From NCBI GenBank assembly GCA_902727895.1, contig CACVAP010000061.1, forward strand, positions 1-64,000: a stretch of 64,000 bases of DNA. The letters are read 5' to 3'. Source of the stretch: an uncultured Sulfurovum sp. GTDB taxonomy: Bacteria; Campylobacterota; Campylobacteria; Campylobacterales; Sulfurovaceae. A model generated the notes under the pieces. The model was not told where the DNA came from and searched no databases. It was given only the letters and a program-made list of their open reading frames with translations. Positions 1-8,764 of this stretch are shown here, piece by piece. The position numbers were made by a program, and so were the translations under genes. Numbering within the stretch: position 1 is the first letter of the stretch; each line of letters starts with the position of its first letter.

Positions 1-30
1 ATAAAATACAATTGTTTATCGATACAAAAA

Positions 31-64
31 TAAAAGAAGTAACTGTTTAAATCGACTTCTTTTA
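31..64. terminator. possible terminator hairpin upstream of the phospholipase gene
   Basis: A perfect 10-bp inverted repeat (TAAAAGAAGT at 31-40, ACTTCTTTTA at 55-64) encloses a 14-nt loop. The T-rich right arm could end transcription entering from the left. The stem is AT-rich and the gene it would serve lies outside the window, so this is tentative. Confidence 0.35.
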
Positions 65-187
65 TATGAAAAGTTAACCTAAGTTTCTATCTATTGAGTA
101 TCAGTAACGGGCTTTTAACTAGCAGTTCTTATACATAAATAGATTAAAATAGCAGAGATAAAAACTCTATTACAAAGTGAGTCTCGT

Positions 188-1438
188 ATGTTAAAAATAT
201 TATTATTTCTACTGTTTGTAAGTACTGTCTATGCTAGTAACGCAGACCGTTATGCTGAGGCATTAAAACTTTATAAAGAAGCTTCTTATGCTGAAGCGTA
301 TCCTGTTATTGAAACTCAGTCAAAAGAGGGAAACAAAGAGGCTCAGTTTCTTTTGGCACATATGTATGAAGATGGTTTAGGAGTTCAAAAAGACAGTAGA
401 AAAGCGATGTATTGGTATAAACAAAGTGCTTCTAAATACAACTATGTCATTGAAAGAAATGTAAAGACTTTAGATCAAAATGACTCGACTTTTTCGCAAC
501 GTATTAAAAATCAAATGCATTATACAAGTGAAGAAAAGGGGAGTCATTTTGCTTTTAGTAAAATAGACACAAAAGCTCCTGCTGTAAAGTCGCGTTTGTT
601 AAAGGTGATAGAGAATAACTTTGGGCTTTTACCTTATAAAACAAATTACATTGCTCCTTTTTCCTATGCTTCGACCACACATCAGCGACATTTTTCTGCT
701 TTCAATGAACAAAATACCCCTGAAGAATGGAAAAATTATGTTGATTATGACAGCCACATAGAAGCCGAATATCAATTTTCTTTTCAAAAACCATTAACCT
801 ATGACCTTTTTGGTTGGAATGAGTTTATTGGTGTTTCTTATACTCAGCATGTGTGGTGGAAAATCTATGATGACTCAGCTCCTTTTCGTGAAACGAACTA
901 TACGCCCGAAGTATTTATGATAGTTCCTACTTCTGATAGCATTGATGACAAGTACAATCTTAAAGGCGTGAAGTTTGGTTATAGACACCAATCTAATGGT
1001 CAAGAGGGTTATCAGTCGCGTTCATGGGACAGATTTTTTATGGCAGGACTTTGGCAACATGAAAATTTGTTTTTAAAAGCTGAGGCATGGTATCGTATTC
1101 CTGAAAATGATAAAAGTGCTGCTTATTATGCAGGTGAAGACCCAAAAAGTAAGGGAGATGACAATCCTGATATTTCTGACTATATGGGTTATGGAGAGTT
1201 AACAGGAGATTACCTTTGGGGTGACCGACAAGTTTCTGTTATGTTACGTAACAATTTTAGTTTTGATGACAACAAAGGGGCTGTTTCAGTGAGTTATACT
1301 GAGCCATTTTTTAACTCGGACAATACTTACTGGTACTTTAATCTTTTTAGTGGTTATGGAGAGAGTTTGATTGACTACAATCGTAATGTGAATAAAGTTA
1401 GTATGGGCTTTGCTTTTTCACGTGGTTTGTTTGAATAG
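188..1438 (+). CDS. pldA: outer-membrane phospholipase A (OMPLA) with N-terminal Sel1 repeat
   Basis: Predicted outer-membrane phospholipase A1, a calcium-dependent beta-barrel enzyme that hydrolyses phospholipids in the outer leaflet. Residues 1-16 look like a signal peptide (ends VYAS). A single Sel1-type helical repeat lies at about 47-82 (GNKEAQFLLAHMYEDGLGV), an addition absent from E. coli PldA. The barrel follows from about 135. The active-site segment YRHQSNGQ gives His267 and Ser269, matching E. coli His142 and Ser144. The third triad position, E. coli Asn156 in SRSWN, is SRSWD here (Asp281). NPDISDYMGYGEL and YSGYGESLIDYN-like segments near the C-terminus also match the family. The gene stands alone ahead of the purA operon. 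Family assignment is strong; activity with the Asp is inference. Confidence 0.9.
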   Translation: MLKILLFLLFVSTVYASNADRYAEALKLYKEASYAEAYPVIETQSKEGNKEAQFLLAHMYEDGLGVQKDSRKAMYWYKQSASKYNYVIERNVKTLDQNDSTFSQRIKNQMHYTSEEKGSHFAFSKIDTKAPAVKSRLLKVIENNFGLLPYKTNYIAPFSYASTTHQRHFSAFNEQNTPEEWKNYVDYDSHIEAEYQFSFQKPLTYDLFGWNEFIGVSYTQHVWWKIYDDSAPFRETNYTPEVFMIVPTSDSIDDKYNLKGVKFGYRHQSNGQEGYQSRSWDRFFMAGLWQHENLFLKAEAWYRIPENDKSAAYYAGEDPKSKGDDNPDISDYMGYGELTGDYLWGDRQVSVMLRNNFSFDDNKGAVSVSYTEPFFNSDNTYWYFNLFSGYGESLIDYNRNVNKVSMGFAFSRGLFE

Positions 1439-1498
1439 TGAATGCAGATAATGAACCTATTATCTCTGGAACATTAGTTGGGTTAATTACAATTTCGT

Positions 1499-1504
1499 TA
1501 TAAT
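1499..1504 (+). promoter_or_regulatory. -10 box for the aminotransferase-to-carA operon
   Basis: TATAAT sits 61 nt upstream of the aminotransferase ATG, with AT-rich sequence before it and no convincing -35. This is usual for Campylobacterota sigma-70 promoters, which rely on the -10. The ribosome-binding site GAGGA lies just before the start. Confidence 0.5.
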
Positions 1505-1564
1505 TTCAAGAATTTTGTCGTAATCTAAGCTGCAAACTTCGTAATACTATTATCGAGGATTTAA

Positions 1565-2671
1565 ATGTTACTCTTTACCCCTGGTCCAACTCCTGTACCT
1601 GAATCTGTTAGACAAGCGATGGCTACACCTACTTTACATCATAGAACCCCCGAATTTGAAGCAATTTTTAAAGAAGCACGTGAGCGTCTCTTAAAACTGT
1701 TTGGTATGGATGAATGTGTAATGTTGGCGAGTTCTGGAACAGGTGCCATGCAAGCCTGTGTGTTAAACCTTTGTAAGACAAAAGCTTTAACCATTAACGC
1801 TGGTAAATTTGGTGAACGTTTCGGAAAAATAGTAACAGCGATGGATAAAGAGCTTGTAGAGTTAAAATATGAGTGGAACACCCCAGCTTCTTTGGAAGAT
1901 GTTAAAAAAGCATTGGCAGAAAATACTGATATTGATGCACTGTTTATCCAAGTATCTGAGAGTGCAGGGGGTCTTAGACATCCTGTTGAAGAGATAGCTG
2001 CTTATGTTAAGTCGGTAAATGCTGACATTATGGTGGTAGCCGATGGTATTACAGCTGTGGGTGTTGAGAAGATTGACATTACAAACATAGATGCATTGGT
2101 AGCAGGTAGTCAAAAAGCATTAATGTTACCACCTGGTTTAGCCATGATTGGTTTAAGTAATGCAGCTGTAGAAAAAATTGGTTCTGGTGTGGATTATTAC
2201 TTCAATTTAGGAATTGAAATTAAAAAACAGCAACAAAACACGACAGCATGGACTGCACCTACGACATTGATTATTGGATTAAATGCAATATTTGATGAGA
2301 TAGACAAAGAAGGTTTGGATGCGCTTTATAAAAAAACAATAGCCAGAGGAAAAGCAACACAAGCTGCTTTAGAATCTATAGGGCTTAGTATCTATCCTAG
2401 TACTCCTGCAAAGTCAATGTCTACGGTTATTGATGAGGATTCAGAGGCAATTAGAAAGTTGTTGAAGACAAAGTATGAAGTTAACATGGCAGGTGGTCAA
2501 GACCATTTAAAAGGAAAGATTTTCCGTATCAATCAGATGGGGCTTATTCCTGTGAATGAATCTGTATGGGTTGTAAATGCAATTGAAATGGCGTTGGCTG
2601 ATTTAGGACGACGTCCTTTTGATGGAACAGCAAGTAAGACTTTTAACGAAGTTTATTTTAAAGAGAACTAA
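1565..2671 (+). CDS. class V PLP-dependent aminotransferase (serine/alanine-glyoxylate type)
   Basis: Cytoplasmic PLP enzyme of the class V (SPT/AGAT) aminotransferase family, 368 aa, full length. The N-terminal FTPGPTPVPESV and LASSGTGAMQA segments are family hallmarks. Asp160 (VVADGITAVG) should contact the PLP ring nitrogen, and Lys184 (VAGSQKALMLPPG) is the expected Schiff-base lysine. The substrate cannot be fixed from sequence; members act on serine, alanine, glyoxylate or phosphonates. It is the first gene of a five-gene run and its stop codon shares one base with the next start (TAATG). Whether its role links to purine or histidine metabolism, as its neighbours do, is unknown. Confidence 0.85.
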   Translation: MLLFTPGPTPVPESVRQAMATPTLHHRTPEFEAIFKEARERLLKLFGMDECVMLASSGTGAMQACVLNLCKTKALTINAGKFGERFGKIVTAMDKELVELKYEWNTPASLEDVKKALAENTDIDALFIQVSESAGGLRHPVEEIAAYVKSVNADIMVVADGITAVGVEKIDITNIDALVAGSQKALMLPPGLAMIGLSNAAVEKIGSGVDYYFNLGIEIKKQQQNTTAWTAPTTLIIGLNAIFDEIDKEGLDALYKKTIARGKATQAALESIGLSIYPSTPAKSMSTVIDEDSEAIRKLLKTKYEVNMAGGQDHLKGKIFRINQMGLIPVNESVWVVNAIEMALADLGRRPFDGTASKTFNEVYFKEN

Positions 2672-3522
2672 TGATATTTGAACACGAAATACCGACTAAA
2701 AGCAAACTCTATTTTGGAGATTGTGCAAAGCTGAAAAGAGAAATAGAAACTGCGTCTGCAACATTGTTAGATGAAAAAGGTTTTGAAGAGATTGTAACAC
2801 CTCTTTTCTCCTACCATCAACATGCTTCTTTTGAAGATGCAAAGTCACTTTTACAATTGCATGATGAACACAATGATATGGTAACGCTTAGAGCTGACTC
2901 TACAGCAGATGTTGTTAGAATTGTAACTAAGAGAATTGGACGTGCTACTGACTCTAAAAAGTGGTTTTACATTCAACCAGCTGTTTCATTTCCAACTGAA
3001 GAGCAGTATCAAGTTGGTGCAGAGATTTTTGACGGAACATTTGATGAGGTTGTGAATGATGCAACAGCATTGGTAGAAAAGTTAGAACTTGATGCTTTGT
3101 TACAAATTTCAAACATGAGAATTCCCTTACTTTTAAATGAAAATTATGGGGTTGACTTAGCTTATTTACATGATACAAAAATCGAAAAGATTTTGGATTT
3201 AGATTTACCGTGGATTTCTAAATTAGTAAGAATGCATACACTAGAAGACTTGAATGATTTAGAAGGAATTCCTGCTGACATTCAAGCTGAGTTATTACTT
3301 ATGAAAGAAATGGCTGAAAAGATAGACTGTACTAACTTGGTTATTGCCCCTCTTTACTATGCAAAAATGAGATATTATGGTTCACTGACGTTTAGAATGT
3401 TCCATGAAAATGAGTTGTTAGTTCGTGGTGGAGTGTATCAGATAGATGATGTTAATGCAGCAGGTTTTGCACTGTATACGGATGCATGTATTAACCAAAA
3501 AATGAAAAATATAAAGGCGTAA
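2671..3522 (+). CDS. hisZ: HisZ-like ATP phosphoribosyltransferase regulatory subunit
   Basis: Class II aminoacyl-tRNA-synthetase-like protein of 283 aa, resembling HisZ, the histidyl-tRNA-synthetase paralogue that activates short-form HisG in the first step of histidine biosynthesis. The motif-2-like region reads TLRADSTADVVRI (about 71-83), followed by FYIQPAVSF and QYQVGAEIFDG. It is shorter than full HisRS and has no C-terminal anticodon-binding domain, which fits HisZ rather than HisS. hisG is not in the window. The start overlaps the preceding stop by one base and purA begins 6 bp downstream, so it is surely co-transcribed with both. Confidence 0.75.
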   Translation: MIFEHEIPTKSKLYFGDCAKLKREIETASATLLDEKGFEEIVTPLFSYHQHASFEDAKSLLQLHDEHNDMVTLRADSTADVVRIVTKRIGRATDSKKWFYIQPAVSFPTEEQYQVGAEIFDGTFDEVVNDATALVEKLELDALLQISNMRIPLLLNENYGVDLAYLHDTKIEKILDLDLPWISKLVRMHTLEDLNDLEGIPADIQAELLLMKEMAEKIDCTNLVIAPLYYAKMRYYGSLTFRMFHENELLVRGGVYQIDDVNAAGFALYTDACINQKMKNIKA

Positions 3523-3528
3523 AATAAT

Positions 3529-4782
3529 ATGAGTTCTAAAGCAGATTTAATTGTAGGATTACAATGGGGTGACGAGGGTAAAGGTAAAATAGTAGATCAC
3601 ATGGCACAGACACATGATTATGTATGTCGTTTTGCTGGTGGACACAATGCTGGACACACCATTGTAATTGGTGATAAAAAGTATGCATTACATCTTATTC
3701 CTTCAGGTGTTTTAAACCCAAGTGCTAAAAACATTGTGGGTAACGGGGTTGTTTTATCGCCTGTAGATTTCATTAAAGAGATGGTTCAGTTTGACAATTT
3801 AGAAGGTAGACTGTTTATTTCAGATAAAGCACACATGTTGTTGCCTTATCATGCATTGATTGACCAAGCACGTGAGAGACTTAAAGGTGACAAAGCCATT
3901 GGTACTACAGGTAAGGGAATTGGACCTGCTTATGGTGATAAGATTGCACGTGTTGGACATAGAATGGGTGAGTTACTTGATACTGAGAAACTTTCCACAA
4001 AAATTGTTGACTTCTTTACACAGAACAAAGCGCTTTTTGATGTTATGGAAATAGCACAGCCTGTTAAAGCAGAATTAAAAGCAGAGCTTGATGTTTATGC
4101 TAAAACTTTAGCCCCTCATATTGTGGATACAACGCAAATGATGTGGAAGATTTTAGATGAAGGTAAAAAAGTACTTTTAGAAGGTGCGCAAGGGACAATG
4201 CTAGACATTGATCATGGTTCTTACCCTTATGTAACTTCTTCTACAACGGTAAGTGCTGGTGCGTGTTCTGGTCTTGGGATTAATCCTAAAGATTTAGGAA
4301 CCGTAACTGGAATTGCTAAAGCATATTGTACCCGTGTTGGAAATGGTCCTTTCCCATCTGAAGACTTTGGTGACGAGGGTGATTTACTGCGTAAAAATGG
4401 TCATGAGTTTGGAACAACAACAGGTCGTCCAAGAAGATGTGGTTGGTTTGATGCTGTAGCAATGAGACATGCTGTAAGAGTAAATGGTGTTGACCAAATT
4501 TCTCTTATGAAATTGGATGTTCTTGATGGTTTTAAAGAGGTTAAAGTATGTGTTGCTTATGAGATAGATGGTAAAGAGATTGACTATGTACCTTATGATT
4601 TAGCAGATGCAACTCCTGTTTATAAATCATTCCCAGGTTGGGACAAAACAGAAGGTTGTCAAGTATTTGATGAGCTTCCAGATACAGCAAAATCTTACAT
4701 AGCAGCACTTGAAGAGATGGTTGGAACTAAGATGGGAATCATCTCTACCAGTCCTCAAAGAGATGACACAATAATTCGTTAA
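3529..4782 (+). CDS. purA: adenylosuccinate synthetase
   Basis: Cytoplasmic GTP-dependent enzyme joining IMP and aspartate to form adenylosuccinate, the first committed step to AMP. The P-loop-like [11 protein letters not shown] near residues 14-24, [11 protein letters not shown] with the catalytic His, [14 protein letters not shown], and [13 protein letters not shown] are all intact. The length of 417 aa is normal for bacterial PurA. It sits centrally in the operon, 6 bp after hisZ and 9 bp before the DUF507 gene. Its pairing with carA downstream places purine and pyrimidine/arginine precursor synthesis under one transcript. Confidence 0.98.
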   Translation: MSSKADLIVGLQWGDEGKGKIVDHMAQTHDYVCRFAGGHNAGHTIVIGDKKYALHLIPSGVLNPSAKNIVGNGVVLSPVDFIKEMVQFDNLEGRLFISDKAHMLLPYHALIDQARERLKGDKAIGTTGKGIGPAYGDKIARVGHRMGELLDTEKLSTKIVDFFTQNKALFDVMEIAQPVKAELKAELDVYAKTLAPHIVDTTQMMWKILDEGKKVLLEGAQGTMLDIDHGSYPYVTSSTTVSAGACSGLGINPKDLGTVTGIAKAYCTRVGNGPFPSEDFGDEGDLLRKNGHEFGTTTGRPRRCGWFDAVAMRHAVRVNGVDQISLMKLDVLDGFKEVKVCVAYEIDGKEIDYVPYDLADATPVYKSFPGWDKTEGCQVFDELPDTAKSYIAALEEMVGTKMGIISTSPQRDDTIIR

Positions 4783-4791
4783 GGAGTTAAG

Positions 4792-5343
4792 ATGAGACTA
4801 AAAGCAAAACAGACAGGTTACGTGGCAACAAAAATTGGAATAGATTTAGCCAATGCAGACTTTGCAACCATGCCAAAGGGTAAAGAAGTAGTTGTTGAAG
4901 CGTGTAAAGCAATTATAGATGCGAACCTTGAACAAGAAAAAAAGCTTGATGCTAAAGTCGAAGAGATGCTTGACGAAAACTATGATGAGATTGAGATTCA
5001 ACAAGTAAAAGAGCGTGAACTTTTCTTTATGATTAAGAAACGTTTGGCTCCTGAATTTGGTGTTATTATGAATTATGACGACCGTTATAATGAAGTTTCT
5101 CACCTTATTTTAGATGAATTGTATGAAAATTATTTACTTGAATATGAAGTAAATGACAACCAAATCCGTAATGTAATCTTTAAAGCTTTTAAAGCCTTTG
5201 CAGATGCTTACGATAAAATGGATGATACGGTTTATGAGAAGATTCAAAAAATGGAAAAAGAATACGTTCCTGGATCTGTTGAATATGAATTGGTATATGA
5301 ACGTCTTTATGAAGATGAATTAAGAAAAAGGGGAATGCTATAA
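4792..5343 (+). CDS. DUF507 family protein
   Basis: A 183-aa, highly charged, mostly helical cytoplasmic protein with no signal peptide or membrane span. It resembles DUF507 proteins of Campylobacterota and Aquificota, which have no established function. Features seen are a Glu-rich helix at about 45-75 and the repeated segments VYEKIQKMEKEY and VYERLYEDELRKRG at the C-terminus. The ATG follows an AAGGAG ribosome-binding site. Its stop codon overlaps the carA ATG by one base (TAATG), so translation of carA may be coupled to it. Confidence 0.75.
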   Translation: MRLKAKQTGYVATKIGIDLANADFATMPKGKEVVVEACKAIIDANLEQEKKLDAKVEEMLDENYDEIEIQQVKERELFFMIKKRLAPEFGVIMNYDDRYNEVSHLILDELYENYLLEYEVNDNQIRNVIFKAFKAFADAYDKMDDTVYEKIQKMEKEYVPGSVEYELVYERLYEDELRKRGML

Positions 5344-6461
5344 TGGCTAAAGTGTCACTCTATTTTGAGAATGGAACAGTGCTTGAAGCAAATAGTTTTG
5401 GAGCAGAAGGAACGTCAGTAGGTGAGGTTGTTTTTAACACTTCTTTAACAGGTTATCAAGAGATTGTAACTGATCCATCTTATGCTGGACAGTTTGTAAC
5501 TTTTACCACACCAGAGATTGGTAATGTTGGATGTAATGCAGAAGACATGGAGAGTAAAGGAGCGTACTGTAAAGGGATTATTGTACGTTCTTACCAGGAC
5601 AGACCTTCTAACTTTAGATCTGAAGAAACATTGGGTTCTTTACTTAAAAAGAACAATGTTTTAGGTATTACAGATGTTGATACACGTTTCATAACTAAGA
5701 TGTTAAGAAGCGAAGGTTCAATGGAAATGATTGCTTCTACAGAGGTACATGATATCGCTGAATTGAAGAAGTTATTAGATGCTGCACCAAGAATCGAAGA
5801 CATTAACTATATTGAGCAAGTAAGTACTAAAGAGGCTTACGTTCATAATCAAGCTCGTTATTCTGAAACTAAGTTTGAGTATGAAAAACCAAATACTTCT
5901 AAAAAAATTATTGCTTTAGACTTTGGGGTTAAAAGAAATATTTTAAATGAGTTAACCCATGCTGGTATGGAAGTAGAAGTAGTTCCAAATAGCATTGAAG
6001 CTTCTGTGATTATAGAAAAATACAAAGCTAAAGAGATAGATGGTGTGTTCTTATCCAATGGACCGGGTGATCCTCTTATTTTAAAAGATGAACAAGAGAA
6101 AATTAAAGCTTTGATTGAACAAAAGATTCCACTCTTTGGAATTTGTCTTGGTCATCAACTGCTTTCTATTGCCCATGGTTATGATACGTATAAACTCAAA
6201 TTTGGTCACCACGGTGGAAACCACCCTGTAATGAACCAAGAAGGCAATACGGTAGAAGTTACAGCACAAAACCATAACTACAATGTGCCAGACAACATTA
6301 TAGAAGTAGCTTCTGTAACCCACATGAACTTGTTTGACAATACAATTGAGGGGTTAAAGTACAATGACTCTCCAAGTATGTCAGTACAACACCACCCAGA
6401 AGCAAGCCCTGGACCTCATGAGTCTGCTTATATCTTTACTGAGTTTAGAGGGATGTTATAG
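5343..6461 (+). CDS. carA: carbamoyl-phosphate synthase small (glutaminase) subunit
   Basis: Hydrolyses glutamine and channels ammonia to the large subunit CarB for carbamoyl phosphate, feeding arginine and pyrimidine synthesis. The N-terminal half is the CPSase small-chain domain (FNTSLTGYQEIVTDPSYAGQ). The C-terminal half is a class I glutamine amidotransferase with nucleophile Cys268 (GICLGHQL), and His351 and Glu353 (HHPEASPGP). The length of 372 aa is normal. carB is not adjacent. This is the last gene of the operon, and a strong terminator lies 60 bp downstream. Confidence 0.98.
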   Translation: MAKVSLYFENGTVLEANSFGAEGTSVGEVVFNTSLTGYQEIVTDPSYAGQFVTFTTPEIGNVGCNAEDMESKGAYCKGIIVRSYQDRPSNFRSEETLGSLLKKNNVLGITDVDTRFITKMLRSEGSMEMIASTEVHDIAELKKLLDAAPRIEDINYIEQVSTKEAYVHNQARYSETKFEYEKPNTSKKIIALDFGVKRNILNELTHAGMEVEVVPNSIEASVIIEKYKAKEIDGVFLSNGPGDPLILKDEQEKIKALIEQKIPLFGICLGHQLLSIAHGYDTYKLKFGHHGGNHPVMNQEGNTVEVTAQNHNYNVPDNIIEVASVTHMNLFDNTIEGLKYNDSPSMSVQHHPEASPGPHESAYIFTEFRGML

Positions 6462-6481
6462 TCTTTTTATGGGCTAAAACA

Positions 6482-6828
6482 ACTTACAAACTTTTTCGCT
6501 AAGTTTAGATTAAGTGAAAACAGAGGGAAAGCCCATAATTTAGGCTTTCCCTTTTTTTTGGCTACTTTTTAAAAAGTTCGTAAGTCTCACTTTTTTTCAA
6601 AAACTTTGGAGACTTACGAACTTTTATTTTTACTTAAGTTTCAAATGCCTATTTTTCGGGGGTTCCGAAACTTAGATTTGGCTAAAAGTTTGAAAGTCTC
6701 TGATTTTACATGCGACCCAAAAAGACTTACAAACTTTTTTTGACCTCTAAACCCCTAAATATAGGCACTTTAAGAAAAAAACAAGCCAAGTTGGTATATA
6801 GTTTTTCATAGACTTACAAACTTTTTTG
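6482..6828. repeat. cluster of six alternating copies of a 17-nt motif
   Basis: The motif GAGACTTACAAACTTTT (allowing one or two changes) occurs forward at 6482-6496 (partial), inverted at 6572-6588, forward at 6609-6625, inverted at 6684-6700, and forward at 6722-6738 and 6809-6827. The 6572/6609 pair is a perfect 17-bp inverted repeat around a 20-nt loop, and the 6684/6722 pair forms a near-perfect one with a similar loop. Between them lies a GC-containing hairpin (TTTCGG 6654-6659, CCGAAA 6665-6670) nested in TAAGTTTC/GAAACTTA (6635-6642, 6667-6674). The stretch has no open reading frame of note. It could be a degenerate mobile palindromic element, a structured RNA, or part of the CRISPR leader region. 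Confidence 0.75.
6524..6559 (+). terminator. intrinsic terminator of the purA-carA operon
   Basis: Perfect 10-bp stem (AGGGAAAGCC 6524-6533, GGCTTTCCCT 6543-6552) with a 9-nt loop, ending in eight consecutive T at 6552-6559. It lies 63 bp beyond the carA stop codon and is the clearest rho-independent terminator in the window. Confidence 0.92.
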
Positions 6829-6903
6829 TAAAGTTCCATAAAGTAGCGTTGTTAAGTGGTTTGAAACTTTGAGAAAAAGTAACTGTTTCCCAGCCTATAG
6901 GCT

Positions 6904-7156
6904 ATGACCCGACTGTAGTAATACGAAAGGGGATTGAAACTTAGTGATGGTATCACCAATCTCCAATTCATCTCCTATGACCCGACTGTAGTAATACGAA
7001 AGGGGATTGAAACTTGAGAATCTCCAATAGCTTTGGAGATTTTAACTCCTTATGACCCGACTGTAGAAATACGAAAGGGGATTGAAACGTCATGCTCACT
7101 TTTACTAGGACACTTTATAAAAAAATGACCCGACTGTAGAAATACGAAAGGGGATT
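6904..7156 (+). CRISPR. four-repeat CRISPR array, no adjacent cas genes
   Basis: Four copies of a 37-nt repeat start at 6904, 6977, 7052 and 7125, beginning ATGACCCGACTGTAG and ending GGGGATTGAAAC. Spacers are 36 nt (6941-6976), 38 nt (7014-7051) and 36 nt (7089-7124). Repeats 1-2 read TAGTAATAC in the middle and repeats 3-4 read TAGAAATAC. The last copy loses its GAAAC end after 7156, so the degenerate end is at the right and the leader is expected at the left, with transcription on the plus strand. The GATTGAAAC ending is typical of type I-B/III repeats. No cas gene lies anywhere in the window, so interference would need Cas proteins encoded elsewhere. Confidence 0.93.
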
Positions 7157-7255
7157 TTTATGGTAGATAGGGGCTTGTTTTACTAAGAAGGTGATTTATA
7201 TCTTTGGGTATAGTTTTTATTTTATGCTAATATTTAAAGAAAAATGCTTTAACAC

Positions 7256-7657
7256 TCAAAAAGAAGGAGAGAGAAATAACTCTTTAAACTCTTCTTCACT
7301 TATACTTCCTGCTATGTATTGATGTTGTAGTTCTTCCATGTAGTCTAGGAAGTTACTTTTAAATAAACCATTGTCTTCTACTCTATTGTTGTAAACTTCT
7401 TGCATTAGTTGCATATTTGGAAAATAGCTCAATACTTCTGTTTCTATAGGAGAGGCTTTCCAAATGTCCAGTTTTAGATTTTCGGGGAGATTGTCGAGGA
7501 TTAGAATAGTATTATTTGTAATGTCTTCGGAGTAGTAGGCTGTGTATTCTGTATTTGTAGAGTCGAGCTTCATCACACTTGAGTTGGACGTACCATAGCT
7601 GACATCCACATAAAAGACAATAACAATGAGTTCCAATATAAATATTAAGTATTTCAT
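7256..7657 (-). CDS. small exported protein of unknown function
   Basis: I do not recognise this 133-aa protein. Residues 1-22 form a hydrophobic signal peptide or anchor (LIFILELIVIVFYVDV, then YGTSNSS). The mature part is acidic, with a C-terminal helical segment resembling short SHOCT-like ends (YIAGSISEEEFKELFL), a pattern often seen at the ends of bacterial envelope proteins. The ribosome-binding site is weak. It sits between the CRISPR array and the transglycosylase gene, on the same strand as the latter but 96 bp downstream of it. Confidence 0.55.
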   Translation of the reverse strand: MKYLIFILELIVIVFYVDVSYGTSNSSVMKLDSTNTEYTAYYSEDITNNTILILDNLPENLKLDIWKASPIETEVLSYFPNMQLMQEVYNNRVEDNGLFKSNFLDYMEELQHQYIAGSISEEEFKELFLSPSF

Positions 7658-7753
7658 GTAATTATCTTTATTAAGTTATATTTTATATTATTGTAGCATT
7701 TTTTTAATTAATTTTTGTAGTTTGATAAATCAAGCATGGTATATACATTGTTT

Positions 7754-8764
7754 TTAGGTTTGTCTTTTATTATATTTTACTTGATACTCTTTCTTTATTT
7801 GCTGTGCTAGTTGATGAATTGCCATGGCATAGTAGGAACTGTGATTATAACGGGTGATGACATAAAAGTTATTGGCTCCATACCAAAGCTCATCATATTT
7901 TTCTTTTTCTAGTTTAATAAGCATTACTTTCTTTGTGTAGTTGAAGTGTTCTCTAGGGCGAATGTTAAGAAGGTTTTTACGATGATACTTATGTTTATAA
8001 CCAGTTTTTAATCCATAAAATCTATTGCCTTCATAAGAAACACGTGTACCCACAGGTTCATCTTTTTTCCAGCCACTTTCTTTAAAATAGTTTGCAATAC
8101 TTCCTATGGCATCTGTTGGTTTAGAAATACGTATTTTCCCATCATTGTCAAAGTCTACAGCCAATGGTTTATAGTTTGAGGGCATAAATTGTGCTAAGCC
8201 AATGGCACCAGATTTTGAGCCTTTTATGGCACGTGGTTCAACCTGCTCTCGGTAACACATGCGTAAGAACTCTTGAAGTTGATACTTATAGAATTTTTTA
8301 CGTTTACCAGAATTAAATGCTAAGTGGCTCAATGAGTCAAAAACATAATACCGTCCACGATTTTTACCATAATAACTTTCAATACCGATAATAGCTGTAA
8401 TGTATTCAGGGGGAACACCATACTCTTCATAAGCTCTTTCAAATGTTTTACGGTGTTTATGCATAAATTGAACACCCAGTTTACTTTGGTTGTTTTCTAA
8501 ATGCACACGGGAGTAAATGTCCCATTCACCTTGGGGTCGATACTCTTCTGAAAGTGGTTTAACAATTTTAGGTTTAGATTTTTTATGGGGAGCAATAGGA
8601 TCTTTTCGAACTTGTTTGAAGATTTTATTGAGATAAGAACGGTTGTAGTTGTACTTCTTATTCATCATGTCAATAAACTGCCTCACTTCTGCTTTTTTCG
8701 TGTAGTCAAGAGCAAAAAGTGACAGAGGAGATAAGAACACTAACAATAAAAATAGCCTTAGCAT
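7754..8764 (-). CDS. mltB: MltB-like lytic murein transglycosylase
   Basis: Periplasmic lytic transglycosylase (SLT_2/MltB family) that cleaves the MurNAc-GlcNAc bond in peptidoglycan. From the chosen start (MLRLFLLL) a signal peptide covers about residues 1-18, ending LFALD. The catalytic Glu is about residue 129 in IIGIESYYGKNRGRY, and the downstream GSKSGAIGLAQFMPSNY and DGKIRISKPTDAIGSIANYF segments are family hallmarks. An upstream in-frame ATG at 8800 has no ribosome-binding site, whereas the 8764 ATG has AGGAG 11 nt before it, so the shorter protein of 336 aa is preferred. No lipobox is visible, unlike E. coli MltB. Confidence 0.9.
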   Translation of the reverse strand: MLRLFLLLVFLSPLSLFALDYTKKAEVRQFIDMMNKKYNYNRSYLNKIFKQVRKDPIAPHKKSKPKIVKPLSEEYRPQGEWDIYSRVHLENNQSKLGVQFMHKHRKTFERAYEEYGVPPEYITAIIGIESYYGKNRGRYYVFDSLSHLAFNSGKRKKFYKYQLQEFLRMCYREQVEPRAIKGSKSGAIGLAQFMPSNYKPLAVDFDNDGKIRISKPTDAIGSIANYFKESGWKKDEPVGTRVSYEGNRFYGLKTGYKHKYHRKNLLNIRPREHFNYTKKVMLIKLEKEKYDELWYGANNFYVITRYNHSSYYAMAIHQLAQQIKKEYQVKYNKRQT

